64,000 nt of DNA from Myxococcaceae bacterium (GCA_016793095.1 JAEUJQ010000039.1:1-64000), one strand, 5' to 3'; counted from the stretch's first letter, positions 8,730 to 18,772 are shown. Numbers and translations are program-made. The notes: generated by a model not told the origin, from the letters alone.

Positions 8730-10130
8730 GTGGTCTTCGCGAGCCTCGTCTTCCTCTACGCGTTCCTGCCAGCGAACCTGGTGCTGTACTTCGCGTGGTC
8801 GAACCCCACCTGGCGCAACTGGCTGCTCATCGCCTTCTCGCTCTTCTTCTACGCGTGGGGCGAGCCGGTGTGGATCTCGCTGCTGCTCCTCACCACGACG
8901 GTGGACTACGGCATCGGCCTGCTGGTGGAGCGCTGGCGCGGCACCCCGCGCGCGAAGGCGGCGCTCGTCGCCTCGCTCTGCTCGAACCTCGGCCTGCTCG
9001 CGGTCTTCAAGTACAGCGGCTTCTTCGTCGAGACGGTGAACGCGGCGCTGGGCACGACGCTGGCGGCGCCCCCGTTCTCGCTGCCGGTCGGCATCTCGTT
9101 CTACACGTTCCAGTCCATCTCCTACGTGGTGGACGTGTACCGCGGCGAGGTGAAGGCGCAGCGCAGCTGGGCGAAGTTCCTGCTCTTCGTCAGCCTGTAC
9201 CACCAGCTCGTCGCGGGCCCCATCGTCCGCTACCAGACGATCGCGAATCAGATCGACGCGCGCCGCCACTCCATCGACCTGTTCGCCTCGGGCGTGCTGC
9301 GCTTCGCGCTCGGCCTCTTCAAGAAGGTCTGCGTCGCGAACGTCGCCGGCGAGCTGGTGAAGAAGACGCTCGGCGTCGAGGGCCTCGCCGGGCTGTCGGT
9401 GGCCGACGGCTGGTTCGGCCTCGCGATGTACACGCTGCAGATCTACTTCGACTTCTCGGGCTACTCCGACATGGCCATCGGCCTCGGCCGGATGATGGGC
9501 TTCCACTACCTCGAGAACTTCGACCACCCGTACGTCGCGCGCTCGGTGACGGAGTTCTGGCGCCGCTGGCACATCTCGCTGTCCACCTTCTTCCGCGACT
9601 ACGTCTACATCCCGCTCGGCGGGCGCGGGCACCGGCCGTACCGCAACCTCTTCATCGTCTGGTTCCTCACCGGCCTGTGGCACGGCGCGAGCTGGAACTT
9701 CGTGCTCTGGGGCCTGTACTACGGCGTGCACATCGCGCTCGAGCGGGCCTTCCTCGGCAAGGCGCTGCTCAAGCTGCCGCGGGTGGTGCAGCACCTCTGG
9801 CTGCTCTTCGTGGTGATGGTGGGGTGGGCGCTGTTCTTCTTCACCGACCTGAAGACGTTGGGCGGCTTCCTCGCGCTCGCGTTCGGAGCGACCGCCGCGC
9901 CGCTGGTGGGCGCCGACACCGCCCAGCTGGTGATGACGCACGGCTTCTGGCTCGCGTTCGCGGTGACGCTCTGCCTCCCACTCGAGCGCCTCGTCTTCCC
10001 CGACACGCAGCACGAGCGCCCGCCCCTGGTGCACCTCGGCCGCGGGCTCGCCACCGTCCTCTTCACGCTGCTCGCGACCGCGATGCTGGTGGGTAAGAGC
10101 TACAACCCGTTCCTCTATTACCGGTTCTGA
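8730..10130 (+). CDS. MBOAT family membrane O-acyltransferase (AlgI-like)
   Basis: 466 residues, close to AlgI. It is a polytopic membrane protein with about ten hydrophobic helices. The family signatures are present: GPIVRYQ, the FDFSGYSDMAIGLGRMMG stretch, FWRRWHISLSTFFRDYVYIPLGG, and the catalytic histidine in LTGLWHGASWNF (His318). AlgI-type MBOATs take an acyl group from a cytosolic donor and pass it across the inner membrane to partners that acylate an exported polysaccharide. The next gene encodes such a partner (DHHW protein) three bases downstream, then an SGNH hydrolase two bases further on. The start is a GTG, chosen because the first transmembrane helix follows at once. The polysaccharide substrate cannot be told from sequence. 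Confidence 0.93.
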   Translation: MVFASLVFLYAFLPANLVLYFAWSNPTWRNWLLIAFSLFFYAWGEPVWISLLLLTTTVDYGIGLLVERWRGTPRAKAALVASLCSNLGLLAVFKYSGFFVETVNAALGTTLAAPPFSLPVGISFYTFQSISYVVDVYRGEVKAQRSWAKFLLFVSLYHQLVAGPIVRYQTIANQIDARRHSIDLFASGVLRFALGLFKKVCVANVAGELVKKTLGVEGLAGLSVADGWFGLAMYTLQIYFDFSGYSDMAIGLGRMMGFHYLENFDHPYVARSVTEFWRRWHISLSTFFRDYVYIPLGGRGHRPYRNLFIVWFLTGLWHGASWNFVLWGLYYGVHIALERAFLGKALLKLPRVVQHLWLLFVVMVGWALFFFTDLKTLGGFLALAFGATAAPLVGADTAQLVMTHGFWLAFAVTLCLPLERLVFPDTQHERPPLVHLGRGLATVLFTLLATAMLVGKSYNPFLYYRF

Positions 10131-10133
10131 CCC

Positions 10134-11564
10134 GTGCGCCCCTCCATCTTCTTCAGCGCGGTGGCGGTGCCGGTGCTCCTGGTGGGCCTGGGCGCGTGGT
10201 TCTTCGTGGCGCCGACGCGCGCCGAGGTGTCCCAGGTCGAGGCGCGCGCGCTGGCGAAGCTGCCGGCGTTCACGTTCGAGGCGCTGCGCTCGGGCCGGTA
10301 CGCGAAGGACCTCGACCTCTACGTCGCCGACCACTTCCCGCTGCGCGAGCACTTCGTCTCGTTCACCTTCGCGCTGCGCGCGCGCTTCGGCGTGCGGCGC
10401 GAGTCCACCGTCTACAAGGCAAAGGGTGGGGCGCTGGGAGGCTTCGAGCAACAGGACTGGGCGCCGGTGGTCGAGGTCGCCGACGCGGCGGTCGAAGCCG
10501 ACCCGTTCGCCGACGAGGACGCGGGCACACCGGACGCAGGAGACGACGCCGGCGTGACGGTGGAAGCAGACGACGGTGGCGCGCTGGTCGCCGAGCTCGA
10601 AACGGACGACGCGGGCGTCGAGGAGCCCGTCGAGCCGCGCATGACCGAGATGGGTGGCGTCCTCATCCACAAGGGGCGCGGCATGATGCTGCTCGACGCC
10701 ACCGACGAGACGGCGACGAAGTTCGCGAAGGTGCTCGCGTCGTACGGCGCTGCCTTTCCGCGCTCGCGGGTCTACGCGGTGATGGTGCCTGGCGCTGGAG
10801 CTTTCTACCTGCCGCTCTCGCAGAAGCAGCGCAGCGCCGACGAGCTGCACAACCTCGCCGTCGTCCGCGACGCGTTGCCGCCGTCCGTGACGTGGGTGGA
10901 CGTCGCCGCCGCCCTCGCGCCGCACGCGAGCGAGCCCATCTATTACCGTACGGACCACCACTGGACGGGCCTGGGCGCGTACTACGCGTACCGCGCGATG
11001 CTGGAGGCCGCCGGGCTCGAGCCGCTGCCGCGCGCTTCCTTCGAGTGGAAGCGCCTGCGGACGCCGACGCTCGGCTCGCTCTTCCGCATGACGCAGGACC
11101 TGCAGCTCGAGCGCGCGCCCGACGTCACCGAGTACCCCGTGCCGCCGGTCGAGTACCAGTCGGTCAGCTACGTCGGTGCGAAGTACGACGTGCCCCAGCA
11201 GCGCCGGTTCCTCGACGAGAAGGGCGAGGGGTACCTCGTCTACATGGGCGGCGACGCGGCGCTGATGGCGGCGAAGGCGAAGGGCGTGAAGAACGGCCGG
11301 CGCGCGCTGTTGGTGAAGAACTCCTTCGGCAACCCGCTCGGGCCGCTGCTGTTGCCGCACTTCGAGCAGGTGGTGGTGGTGGACTACCGCATGTACTTCG
11401 GCACCGTCGCCTCGCTCGTGAAGCGCTTCCGCATCACCGACGTCTTCGTGCAGAACGCGACGCTGACGGCGAACGACCCGTACCACCGCGGCCGCCTCAA
11501 GCTCGCGCTCTTCACCACGGTGACGTTCACCGACGGCGGCGTGGTGTTCGGGAAGGACCGCTGA
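10134..11564 (+). CDS. DHHW-motif acetyltransferase-like protein (AlgJ/AlgX-like) with an acidic insertion
   Basis: 476 residues, GTG start three bases after the MBOAT stop. One N-terminal hydrophobic helix (about 4-24, FFSAVAVPVLLVGLGAWFFV) serves as signal or anchor, placing the rest in the periplasm. The family motif DHHW is at 274-277 in YYRTDHHWTGLGAYY, and a candidate catalytic serine lies in LVKNSFGNP (Ser397), as in AlgJ/AlgX SGNH-like folds. These proteins accept the acyl group from the MBOAT and modify the polysaccharide. Unusual is a low-complexity Asp/Glu/Ala/Gly insert at about 112-170 before the conserved core resumes at RGRGMMLLDATDE-like sequence. I infer a loop extension rather than a separate domain. 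Confidence 0.9.
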   Translation: MRPSIFFSAVAVPVLLVGLGAWFFVAPTRAEVSQVEARALAKLPAFTFEALRSGRYAKDLDLYVADHFPLREHFVSFTFALRARFGVRRESTVYKAKGGALGGFEQQDWAPVVEVADAAVEADPFADEDAGTPDAGDDAGVTVEADDGGALVAELETDDAGVEEPVEPRMTEMGGVLIHKGRGMMLLDATDETATKFAKVLASYGAAFPRSRVYAVMVPGAGAFYLPLSQKQRSADELHNLAVVRDALPPSVTWVDVAAALAPHASEPIYYRTDHHWTGLGAYYAYRAMLEAAGLEPLPRASFEWKRLRTPTLGSLFRMTQDLQLERAPDVTEYPVPPVEYQSVSYVGAKYDVPQQRRFLDEKGEGYLVYMGGDAALMAAKAKGVKNGRRALLVKNSFGNPLGPLLLPHFEQVVVVDYRMYFGTVASLVKRFRITDVFVQNATLTANDPYHRGRLKLALFTTVTFTDGGVVFGKDR

Positions 11565-11566
11565 GC

Positions 11567-12868
11567 ATGATGGGCGCTTCGATGACGTCCCTCGCCCTCG
11601 CGCTCGTGCTGGCCGGCGCTCCGCCAGAGCCGCTCTTTCGTGACGGCGACCGCGTCGTCTTCCTCGGCGACAGCATCACCGTGCTGCACACCTGGACGCG
11701 GCTGGTGGAGCTCTCGGTGAGGCTCCGTCACCCGCAGTGGACGATGACGTTCATCAACGCGGGCGTCGGCGGCAACACGGCGGAAGACGCCCTCGCGCGC
11801 CTCGACGTCGACGTGCTCTCGCAGAGGCCCGACGTCGTGTTCGTCAACTTCGGCATGAACGACGCCTCGTACCCCGAGGGGAGCAGCGGCGCGGCCTTCG
11901 AGAAGAACATGACGGCGCTGCTCGACCGACTGCAGGCGGCGAAGGTGCGGCGCGTCGTCTGGCTCGACACCACGCCCTACGACACTACCGTCGGCGCGGG
12001 GAACGCGTTCAACCGCCGCCGCGTCGCGCGCATCGCCGAGCTGCTCGAGTTCTCGAAGAAGACGGCCGCCGAGCGGGCGCTGCCCCTGGTGCCCGTGAAC
12101 GACGCCGTCACCCGCGCGCTCATGGGTTGGAAGACGGCGAAGCGCGCCGAGAACCTCATGCCCGACCGCATTCACCCGGGGCCGGCGCTGCACGGGGTGA
12201 TGGCCGCCGAGGTGCTCGCCACGACCGGCTTCGACGTCGGGCCCGCCAGGGTGAAGGTGACGGTGCGCGACGGCACGGCGGTGGTGAACGGCGGTGACGG
12301 CGGTGTTCCCTGGACGGGCGACGGCCCGCTGGTGCTCGACCTCTCGCGCGCACCGCCGCCGCTGCCCTTCGTGCTGCCGCTCGCCGACGCGAAGGCGCTC
12401 GACTCGAAGGCGCTGCTCTCGCTCGGGTCGCTGCAGCTCGCGGTCTCGGGGCTCGTTCCGAAGCAGCGCTACGTCGTGCGCGCAGGCACGCTCGAGGTGG
12501 GGCGCTTCTCGGGTGCCCAGCTGGCGGCGGGAGTGGACCTCATGCAGAGCGCGCCGGCCCGCGTCGCGCCGGGCCCCGAGCGCGCCGACCTGTCCAGCTG
12601 CGACGCCGTCGAGGGCAACCCGTGGGCGAACGACGTGTCGTGCCTCTTCAACCTGCTCTTCGGGAAGGACCAGCTGCGCATCACCATGCGGCACGAGAAG
12701 ACGCGCGGGCTGCCCGACTCGGTGCCCGGCTATCTCGAGCGGCTCTTCCTGCTGCAGCGGGAGTGGGTCGAGGCGGTGGACCGTGACGTCGAGCAGCGGG
12801 TCCGTGCGCTGGTGGCGCGGCCACACCTGGTGAGCATCGAGCCTGAGCCGGCTCGGGATGGAGGCTGA
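11567..12868 (+). CDS. SGNH/GDSL-type hydrolase, secreted
   Basis: 433 residues. A short signal peptide (SLALALVLAGAPP) precedes the SGNH core. Block I is FLGDSITVLHTW with catalytic Ser36, block II INAGVGGNTAED, block III VNFGMNDAS, and block V DRIHPGPALH, which supplies the Asp/His pair. The core ends near 225, followed by a beta-rich and then helical C-terminal extension of about 200 residues (two Cys in SSCDAVEGNPW and VSCLFNLL). Placed third in an MBOAT-DHHW operon, it is probably a periplasmic esterase or acyltransferase acting on the same polysaccharide. Setting the acetylation level is a reasonable guess. Confidence 0.9.
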   Translation: MMGASMTSLALALVLAGAPPEPLFRDGDRVVFLGDSITVLHTWTRLVELSVRLRHPQWTMTFINAGVGGNTAEDALARLDVDVLSQRPDVVFVNFGMNDASYPEGSSGAAFEKNMTALLDRLQAAKVRRVVWLDTTPYDTTVGAGNAFNRRRVARIAELLEFSKKTAAERALPLVPVNDAVTRALMGWKTAKRAENLMPDRIHPGPALHGVMAAEVLATTGFDVGPARVKVTVRDGTAVVNGGDGGVPWTGDGPLVLDLSRAPPPLPFVLPLADAKALDSKALLSLGSLQLAVSGLVPKQRYVVRAGTLEVGRFSGAQLAAGVDLMQSAPARVAPGPERADLSSCDAVEGNPWANDVSCLFNLLFGKDQLRITMRHEKTRGLPDSVPGYLERLFLLQREWVEAVDRDVEQRVRALVARPHLVSIEPEPARDGG

Positions 12869-13502
12869 GGTGACGCCAGTGCCCCCCGAGCTCGGGCCCA
12901 ACCCCATGGCGGCGCCTCCACCCGGAGGAGGGAAGAGCTACGGCGCCGTCATCGCCGTCGGAGCCGCAGCGGTCGCGGCCCTCTGCTGCATCGCCAGCGT
13001 CGTGGCCATCGCGCTCCCGAGCTACTCCCGCTTCGGCGCGCGCTCGAAGCAGTCCGAGGTGAAGTCGAACCTCAAGGCGGCGTACGTCGCCGAGCGCTCC
13101 TGGTTCGCCGAGCACGAGGCCTGGTCCACCGATGTCGACGCCGTCGGCTTCTCACCGGTCGGCGGGCGCTACCTGTACGCCTTCTCGGTCGAGGGCAAGC
13201 GACGGCCAGGCGGGTCCACCCGGACCGCCGGCGGCCCCTTCACCGGCGTCGAGGCGGCTCCGAACCATCTCCCCGTCTTCAGCAACGACGAGCTCGAAGA
13301 CGCGGTGGATGAGGCGCTCTGGCGGGAGGTCGGCCTGTCGGGCGAGTGCCCGAAGTGCGACCTCACCGTGCTGGGAGTGGGCGACCTCGACGGCGACCCG
13401 ACGGTGGACGTGTGGACCATCTCGACGAAGGAGCGCATCATCGACGGCGTCACGGTGCCCGCGGGCCAGCCGTACAACCACGTCGACGACACGAGGCTGT
13501 GA
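12858..13502 (+). CDS. Type IV pilin-like or pseudopilin-like membrane protein
   Basis: 214 residues; the start overlaps the SGNH gene by 11 bases, and an internal ATG at 12906 is an alternative. A Pro/Gly-rich N-terminus (1-25) leads to one hydrophobic helix (about 28-54), then LPSYSRFGARSKQSEVKSNLKAAYVAERSWF. That segment closely resembles the post-helix region of myxobacterial pilin-like proteins, where ARSKQSEAK-type sequence continues the pilin alpha helix. The globular domain contains CPKCDL and an Asp-rich GDLDGDPTVDVW near the end, as in pilin-like proteins that bind calcium. There is no prepilin peptidase site (G|FTLIE) before the helix, so assembly into a pilus is doubtful. Confidence 0.75.
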   Translation: MEAEVTPVPPELGPNPMAAPPPGGGKSYGAVIAVGAAAVAALCCIASVVAIALPSYSRFGARSKQSEVKSNLKAAYVAERSWFAEHEAWSTDVDAVGFSPVGGRYLYAFSVEGKRRPGGSTRTAGGPFTGVEAAPNHLPVFSNDELEDAVDEALWREVGLSGECPKCDLTVLGVGDLDGDPTVDVWTISTKERIIDGVTVPAGQPYNHVDDTRL

Positions 13503-13704
13503 CCCGCGGGCTCGCCGCCAGGCTCCTCGAGGCGCCCAGCCCTGCGTGCAGGCTGCCCCCGGGAGGGCTCCTCAGCGGCGCGTTCATGGACCGGCTCACG
13601 CCACCGTCCATCTGGTCGGCGACGACGTCACCGCAGCTCGTGCCCTCCCACCGGAGGCGGTCGACGACGAGCGACCTCCCCGGCGGGACGAGCCGGTGAG
13701 GCTG

Positions 13705-14841
13705 TCAGGGCGCCGCGGCCGGTTCAGGACAGCCCTTCATCTCGGACGGGCCCGCGACCTTCGGGCACTCGTCGGAGAGGTCCAGCACACCGTCTCCGTC
13801 GAGGTCGGTGTCGGGGCAGCCCTGCTTCGCGGCCAGCCCGCGCTTGTCGGGGCACACGTCGTTCGGGTCGGTCACCCCATCGCCGTCGCGGTCGGCGCCT
13901 GCGCCATCGCTCGCAGGGACTGCCTGCTTCGCGGCGAAAGACGGCGTGAAGGCCAGGCCGGCCAGCACCCGGAACGCGGGAGTGCCCGGCGCCCCTCCGA
14001 GCCCCGGGCCGGCGAGGGCGAAGACCTCGAGCTGCTCCTCGGCCAGGAAGGCCGCGCGCACGCCGGCCAGCACCTCGACCGCCGCGTTGGAGCGGGTGAA
14101 CGGCACCAGGGCGCGCACGCCCACCTCGCCGCGCACCACGTGGAGCTGCCGCGTCGTCGACGCCGTCAGCCCGAGGTCGAGCTGGCTGCCGACCTCGTCC
14201 GCGATGCTCGAGCTCGTCGGGCTCAGCACCGCCTGGCCGCGCACCGTCGCGCCCACCGCCGCGCCCACCCGAACGGGGCCGAAGGAGCGACCCGCCGACA
14301 CGCGCGGGACGAACGCCAGGCCGAGCCCGGGGTCCTTCGTCAGCGCCAGGGAGGACCCGAGCGGCAGCAGCACACCCAGCGTCAGCGCGAGGTCGAGCGG
14401 CTTGTCCCGGTCCTGGCGGAGGAACGCGACCCGCGCCTGCACCAGCGGCGCGCCCAGGGCGGTGGGCACGACCGGCGCCACGCCCAACGCCGTCAGGTCA
14501 TCTCCGCCCTGGTAGGCGACGACGGGCAGCTGCAGCCCCGCCTCGAGCCAGTCGAAGAGGCCGAACGCCGCCGCGAGGTGCAGCGTCACGCGGCTGCGCA
14601 CCAGCGCGCCAGAGCGGACGTCATCCACTTCGTAGACGAGCGGCTGGTGCGCATAGTGGCCCGCGAGCGCGACCTTCAGGCGCCGGGCGTCGAGCAGGTC
14701 GCCCGTGTCCACCGTCAGCGTCTCACGGGCGCCGGCGTTCAAGGTGAAGCGCTCGAGGTCGAAGCCGGCGACCGGCTGTGGCTGTGCGACGGCGCCTGTC
14801 GCGACGATGACGAGGCCGAGCGCGAGGCGGACGGAACCCAT
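13705..14841 (-). CDS. Outer-membrane beta-barrel protein with thrombospondin type 3 repeats, lacking an OmpA domain
   Basis: 378 residues from the ATG at 14841, which opens a signal peptide ([18 protein letters not shown]). Residues about 25-300 alternate like a beta-barrel ([38 protein letters not shown]). The last 65 residues hold two TSP3-type calcium-binding repeats ([19 protein letters not shown] and [19 protein letters not shown]). In related proteins, including the one at 23.9 kb, such repeats link the barrel to a peptidoglycan-binding OmpA domain. Here the protein stops after CPEPAAAP. The following 200 bases (13503-13704) contain no OmpA-like coding in any frame I could see, so the protein looks naturally short or anciently truncated. 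Confidence 0.8.
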   Translation of the reverse strand: MGSVRLALGLVIVATGAVAQPQPVAGFDLERFTLNAGARETLTVDTGDLLDARRLKVALAGHYAHQPLVYEVDDVRSGALVRSRVTLHLAAAFGLFDWLEAGLQLPVVAYQGGDDLTALGVAPVVPTALGAPLVQARVAFLRQDRDKPLDLALTLGVLLPLGSSLALTKDPGLGLAFVPRVSAGRSFGPVRVGAAVGATVRGQAVLSPTSSSIADEVGSQLDLGLTASTTRQLHVVRGEVGVRALVPFTRSNAAVEVLAGVRAAFLAEEQLEVFALAGPGLGGAPGTPAFRVLAGLAFTPSFAAKQAVPASDGAGADRDGDGVTDPNDVCPDKRGLAAKQGCPDTDLDGDGVLDLSDECPKVAGPSEMKGCPEPAAAP

Positions 14842-14945
14842 GGACGGTCGCGTCTTACGAGGGAAGCGCGGCCCAGGCACCCACGAAGAGGGGTAGCCGG
14901 CGCAGACCATTCCATGCGATAGGCAATTGCCCGGCCGACCCTGGA

Positions 14946-16160
14946 GTGCGCATGCGTCGTCTCTTTCTCCTCGCCCTGCTGCCTGCCGTCTGGGCCGCCT
15001 GTCAGTGTGGTGGCTCCAGCAACCTGTGCGAGGGCACGCGCTGCGGGCCCGGTCTCACCTGCGACGCGAAGACCGGCGCGTGCGTGTTGGCCTCCACCGG
15101 GACGGGCGGAGGCCTCTCAGGTGTTGGTGGTGGCGCCTCGAGCACAGGGGGCGGCCTCGCGACAGGCGGGGGCAGCTCGACCGCTGGCGGCACGGCGGGC
15201 GGCGAGGTGGACGGCGGCAGCCTCGACTGTCCGGTGACGTGCGCGGGTAACGCGCCCATCTGCGACCGCTCGGTGGGTCGCTGCGTCGCGTGTACGGCCA
15301 CGCAGGGCTGCTCCGGCGCGACGCCTGTCTGCAACCGGCTGTGGCAGGGAGGGCTCGGCCGCTGCCAGGTCTGCACCGACGACAACCAGGGCTGCTCCGG
15401 CGCGACGCCCTTCTGCGACGTCACCATCGCTCCAGCGGCCGGCTGCATCGGCTGTCGCAACACCGCTGACTGCACGACGCCCGGCACCGTCTGCGACACC
15501 TTCGGCACGCGCAGCTGCGTGGTGGACGACGGTGGCTTCGGTGGTGGCGGGGCAGGCGGCGGCGGGGGCACGGTGAACTGGGGAGACGGAGGCGTCACGG
15601 CGCGGTGCCTGCCCGGCAGCCCGCCCACGCCGATGATGTGCACGACGGAGTGCCCGAAGGGCTACGTCTGCCAGGGCGGCCGCTGCGTTCTGCGTGGCTC
15701 CTCGGGGCCGCTGCAGGTGACGCTGCGCTTCCGCGACGCCGAGGACCTCGACCTCTACGTCGTCGAGCCGCTGCCCGACGGCGGCACCTGCGAGGTCTTC
15801 TACCAGCAGCCCAACGTCGACGCCGGGCCGCCGCCCATCCCGCTGCCGTTCCCGCTGCCGCCCCAGGTGCGCTGCGGCGCGAAGGGCTGGCTCGACCTCG
15901 ACTCCAACGCGGCCTGCCGCATCGACAACGTCAACGTCGAGAACATCATCTACTCGCCGGGGGTGACGCCGTGGAGCGGCCGGTACGTGGTGCGGGTGAA
16001 CTACTGGCAGAACTGCAGCGCCACCGGCTCGGTGCCCTATGAGGTCGAGGTGCGCGTCTTCGGGCAGACCCGCTACTACTGCGGCAGCTTCCAGCCGAAC
16101 CAGGCGAGCGGCGGAGGCCTCGGCGCCGGGCGCTTCGTGGCCGACTTCGTCATCCCCTGA
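14946..16160 (+). CDS. Cys-rich lipoprotein with DUF2135-like C-terminal domain
   Basis: 404 residues from GTG 14946, or 402 from ATG 14952. The lipoprotein signal is [17 protein letters not shown] Gly/Thr/Ser linker (about 50-90) is followed by Cys-pair modules with two near-identical copies of [10 protein letters not shown] (about 118-160). A second glycine stretch lies near 195-212. The C-terminal domain (about 250-404) contains [20 protein letters not shown], which resembles the D.DLdLyV.EP..G motif of DUF2135/YfaP-like beta-sandwich domains, and ends in regular beta strands. It is probably a surface-exposed protein without an enzyme domain. It is divergent from the TSP3 protein, about 100 bases away. 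Confidence 0.8.
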   Translation: MRMRRLFLLALLPAVWAACQCGGSSNLCEGTRCGPGLTCDAKTGACVLASTGTGGGLSGVGGGASSTGGGLATGGGSSTAGGTAGGEVDGGSLDCPVTCAGNAPICDRSVGRCVACTATQGCSGATPVCNRLWQGGLGRCQVCTDDNQGCSGATPFCDVTIAPAAGCIGCRNTADCTTPGTVCDTFGTRSCVVDDGGFGGGGAGGGGGTVNWGDGGVTARCLPGSPPTPMMCTTECPKGYVCQGGRCVLRGSSGPLQVTLRFRDAEDLDLYVVEPLPDGGTCEVFYQQPNVDAGPPPIPLPFPLPPQVRCGAKGWLDLDSNAACRIDNVNVENIIYSPGVTPWSGRYVVRVNYWQNCSATGSVPYEVEVRVFGQTRYYCGSFQPNQASGGGLGAGRFVADFVIP

Positions 16161-16335
16161 CCGCTCACCGCTGAGGTCTCCCTGCACCCGCAGGGCGCTC
16201 GGCGAGACGGGTGCGCGAACCGCTTCATCGACGACTCCGGACGACGGGCCGCTCTGACAGGGGCGGCACGCAGGGAGCTCAACCCGTGGGGCGACGAAGT
16301 TCACTGCCGCTGAGAGTGGGCTAGCCTCCCCGGTG

Positions 16336-18390
16336 ATGGCGGGCAGCGAACTCAGCCTCGCGGTCTTCGCCGTCCTCGTCGACGCGCTCCGCCTCGTCAT
16401 CTTCGTCAGCCTCTACCGCGCCGAGCGCGCTCCACACCTGCGCTGGTGGACGTGGGCCTTCGCGCTCCAGGGACTCGCCCAGACGCTCGTCCTTCCGTCG
16501 CTGTTCGAGGTGCCCGGGACGGCGGCGGTGCGGCCGCTGGCCTTCATCCTCATCGTCGCGGCGGTGCTGCTCATGCTCCGCGGCACCTTCGCGCTCGTCG
16601 GCCGGCCGTGGCAGCGGGGGTGGGTCGCCTTCGCGGCGCTCGCGTTCGTGACCGGCGGCGTGCTGGCGCTCCTCGACGTGCCGCTGGTGGTCGCCTCTCT
16701 CGGGCCCATGTTCTTCCTCGCGGCTGGCTACCTCGCCGTGGCCGCTTCGGTGTGGGGGCTGCCCCGACGTCCCGATGGGCTCGGCGCGCGCCTGACCGTC
16801 TTCGCGGCGGTGCTGACGGCCGTTCACTACGCGGACTTTCCCTTCCTGGGTGACGTGCGCGTCGTCGCATCGTGGGGCCTCGCCTTGTCCGTCTTCAACG
16901 AGGTGGCGTTGTCGCTGGGCTTCCTGCTGCTCCACACCGAGCAGAGCCGGGCTGCGCGCGACGACGCGGAGGCGAGCGTGCGCGACCTCGCTGACGCCAT
17001 CGGCGTCGGGCTGCTCGAGACGACGCTCGAAGGGAAGTTCGTGTCGGTCAACGACGGCTTCGTGCGCATGCTCGGCTACGCGACGCAGGCCGAGGTGCTG
17101 GCGCTCGACATTCCGCGCGACCTGTACGTGAACGCCGCTGACCGGCCGGCGCTGCTCGACCGCTCGAGGCGCGAAGGGAAGCTGGTGGGCGTCGACCTGA
17201 AGTGGAGGCGCAAGGACGGCGCCACGCTCGACCTGCAGGAGTACTCCCGGCCGGTCCTCGACGCGAAGGGGAACGTCATCGGGGTGCGTGGCTTCGTCGT
17301 CGACCGCACGGCCGCGAACCAGCTCGCCGAGCGCGTGCGGCACGCGCAGAAGCTCGACGCCATCGGCCAGCTCGCCGGCGGCGTCGCGCACGACTTCAAC
17401 AACCTGCTCACCGTCATCCAGACGGCCCACGCGTTGCTCGAGCAGGCGCAGCTCGATGAAGACGAGCGCGCGGTGCTGCGCGACGCCGACGAGGCCGCGA
17501 CGCAGGCCGCGCACCTGACGCGCCGGCTGCTCGCCTTCGGCCGCAAGCAGCCGACGCACGCCGAGGTGTTCGACGCTGGCGCGGTGGTGAAGCGCACGAC
17601 GCAGATGGTGTCGCGCACCCTCACGGCGAAGCACCGCCTCGACGTCTCGGGCGTCGCGGGGCCGCACCACGTCCGCATGGACCCGGGGCACCTCGAGCAG
17701 GTGGTGGTGAACCTCGTGCTGAACGCGCGCGACGCGATGGACGAGGGCGTCATCACCATCGGCATGCGTGACGCACGCCGGGCCGAGGCCGCCGGGGTCG
17801 AGGTGTGGGTGGCCGACACCGGGCGCGGCATGAGCGCCGAGGAGCGTCGCCGGCTCTTCGAGCCCTTCTTCACCACCAAGGAGCCTGGCCGCGGCACGGG
17901 GCTCGGGCTGTCCACCGTCCACGGCATCGTCGAGCAGGCGGGCGGCGCCATCGACGTGGAGAGCGAGCCGGGCAGGGGCAGCCGCTTCACCGTCTGGTTG
18001 CCGTCGGTGCCCGGGAAGCAGCCGGAGCCCCGCGCGGCCGGGAAGCGCCGCGTGCTGGTGGTCGATGACGAGCCGGCCATTCGCCGCGCAGCCTGTCGCA
18101 TCCTCGAGGCCGCGGGGTGCGAGACGGTCGAGGCGGTTGACGGAGCCGACGCGGTCGCCCGCTTCAAGGGCGGCGGTTTCGACGTGCTCCTGTCCGACGT
18201 TCGCATGCCGGGGCTCACGGGCCACGAGGTCGCGAAGGCCGTGCGCGAGCTGGCGCCGGCCACCCGCATCGTCCTGATGAGCGGCTACACCGAAGAGGCC
18301 CCGTCGCCGCTGGCCGACGCCTTCCTGCCCAAGCCCTTCACGCCGGACGACCTCGTCACCGTGGTGCAGGCGACGTCCGCCGCCAGATGA
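16336..18390 (+). CDS. Hybrid sensor histidine kinase with membrane sensor, PAS, kinase core and receiver
   Basis: 684 residues; GTG 16333 immediately precedes the ATG. Six to seven hydrophobic helices (about 5-195) form a membrane sensor. A PAS domain follows (about 215-330, [20 protein letters not shown]). The HisKA box is [17 protein letters not shown] with the phospho-accepting His352. The ATPase domain has the N box ([13 protein letters not shown]), D-box (VADTGRGMS), F box ([14 protein letters not shown]) and G box ([11 protein letters not shown]). A receiver domain (about 570-684, [11 protein letters not shown]) carries the acceptor in [10 protein letters not shown] (Asp621) and KPF near the end. 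The AHDFNN-type box with a C-terminal receiver is a class common in this phylum. The signal and output partner are unknown. The 3' end overlaps the convergent next gene by 35 bases. Confidence 0.95.
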   Translation: MAGSELSLAVFAVLVDALRLVIFVSLYRAERAPHLRWWTWAFALQGLAQTLVLPSLFEVPGTAAVRPLAFILIVAAVLLMLRGTFALVGRPWQRGWVAFAALAFVTGGVLALLDVPLVVASLGPMFFLAAGYLAVAASVWGLPRRPDGLGARLTVFAAVLTAVHYADFPFLGDVRVVASWGLALSVFNEVALSLGFLLLHTEQSRAARDDAEASVRDLADAIGVGLLETTLEGKFVSVNDGFVRMLGYATQAEVLALDIPRDLYVNAADRPALLDRSRREGKLVGVDLKWRRKDGATLDLQEYSRPVLDAKGNVIGVRGFVVDRTAANQLAERVRHAQKLDAIGQLAGGVAHDFNNLLTVIQTAHALLEQAQLDEDERAVLRDADEAATQAAHLTRRLLAFGRKQPTHAEVFDAGAVVKRTTQMVSRTLTAKHRLDVSGVAGPHHVRMDPGHLEQVVVNLVLNARDAMDEGVITIGMRDARRAEAAGVEVWVADTGRGMSAEERRRLFEPFFTTKEPGRGTGLGLSTVHGIVEQAGGAIDVESEPGRGSRFTVWLPSVPGKQPEPRAAGKRRVLVVDDEPAIRRAACRILEAAGCETVEAVDGADAVARFKGGGFDVLLSDVRMPGLTGHEVAKAVRELAPATRIVLMSGYTEEAPSPLADAFLPKPFTPDDLVTVVQATSAAR

Positions 18391-18772
18391 GGAACGCCCC
18401 CACCGCGAGCAGCGGGTCGAGCACGGCGAAGGGCAGGGCGAGCTGGGGCGCCACGGCCCCCGTCACCGCGAGCGGCACGAGGAAGGCGGGCACCAGCAGG
18501 CGGTCGACGACGGTGGCGAGGCCGAAGGAGTCGGCGCCGGTGCGCGCGCCCATGACGTAGAACCAGCCGACGACGGCCAGCACCACGCCCAGCATGCGCA
18601 CGAGGCCGGCTTCGGAGCCGACGAAGGCAGGCGCGAAGAAGAGCGTCTGGGCCGCCTGGGGCCACGCGTAGAGCAGCAGGCCCATGCCGAGGTAGAGCGC
18701 GCCGTTCCACTCCGTGTAGCGGGACAGCGGCGTCGACGGACCGCGGGCGAGCAGGGTGGGGAGGAAGCGCAT
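18356..18772 (-). CDS. Small four-helix integral membrane protein (DUF4345-like)
   Basis: 138 residues from the ATG at 18772. Four hydrophobic segments are clear: ALYLGMGLLLYAWPQAA, MLGVVLAVVGWFYVMGA, LLVPAFLVPLAVTGAVA and [16 protein letters not shown]. The order and spacing, with a GxGLLLY-like first helix and a charged tail (RRTSPAPR), resemble small four-helix proteins of the DUF4345 type. No function is established. It converges on the histidine kinase gene and the two coding ends overlap by 35 bases. Other open frames across this region extend further upstream but have no coherent protein there. Confidence 0.7.
   Translation of the reverse strand: MRFLPTLLARGPSTPLSRYTEWNGALYLGMGLLLYAWPQAAQTLFFAPAFVGSEAGLVRMLGVVLAVVGWFYVMGARTGADSFGLATVVDRLLVPAFLVPLAVTGAVAPQLALPFAVLDPLLAVGAFLIWRRTSPAPR

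Noticed and set aside
8592-11486. 964-codon reverse-strand open frame opposite the O-acylation genes
   Set aside because: Composition is Arg/His/Glu/Val-rich with no domains or start signals, and it exactly mirrors the MBOAT and DHHW genes, which have full conserved motifs.
16321-18225. 634-codon reverse-strand open frame opposite the histidine kinase
   Set aside because: A shadow of high third-position GC; no coherent protein pattern, while the forward strand has a complete kinase.
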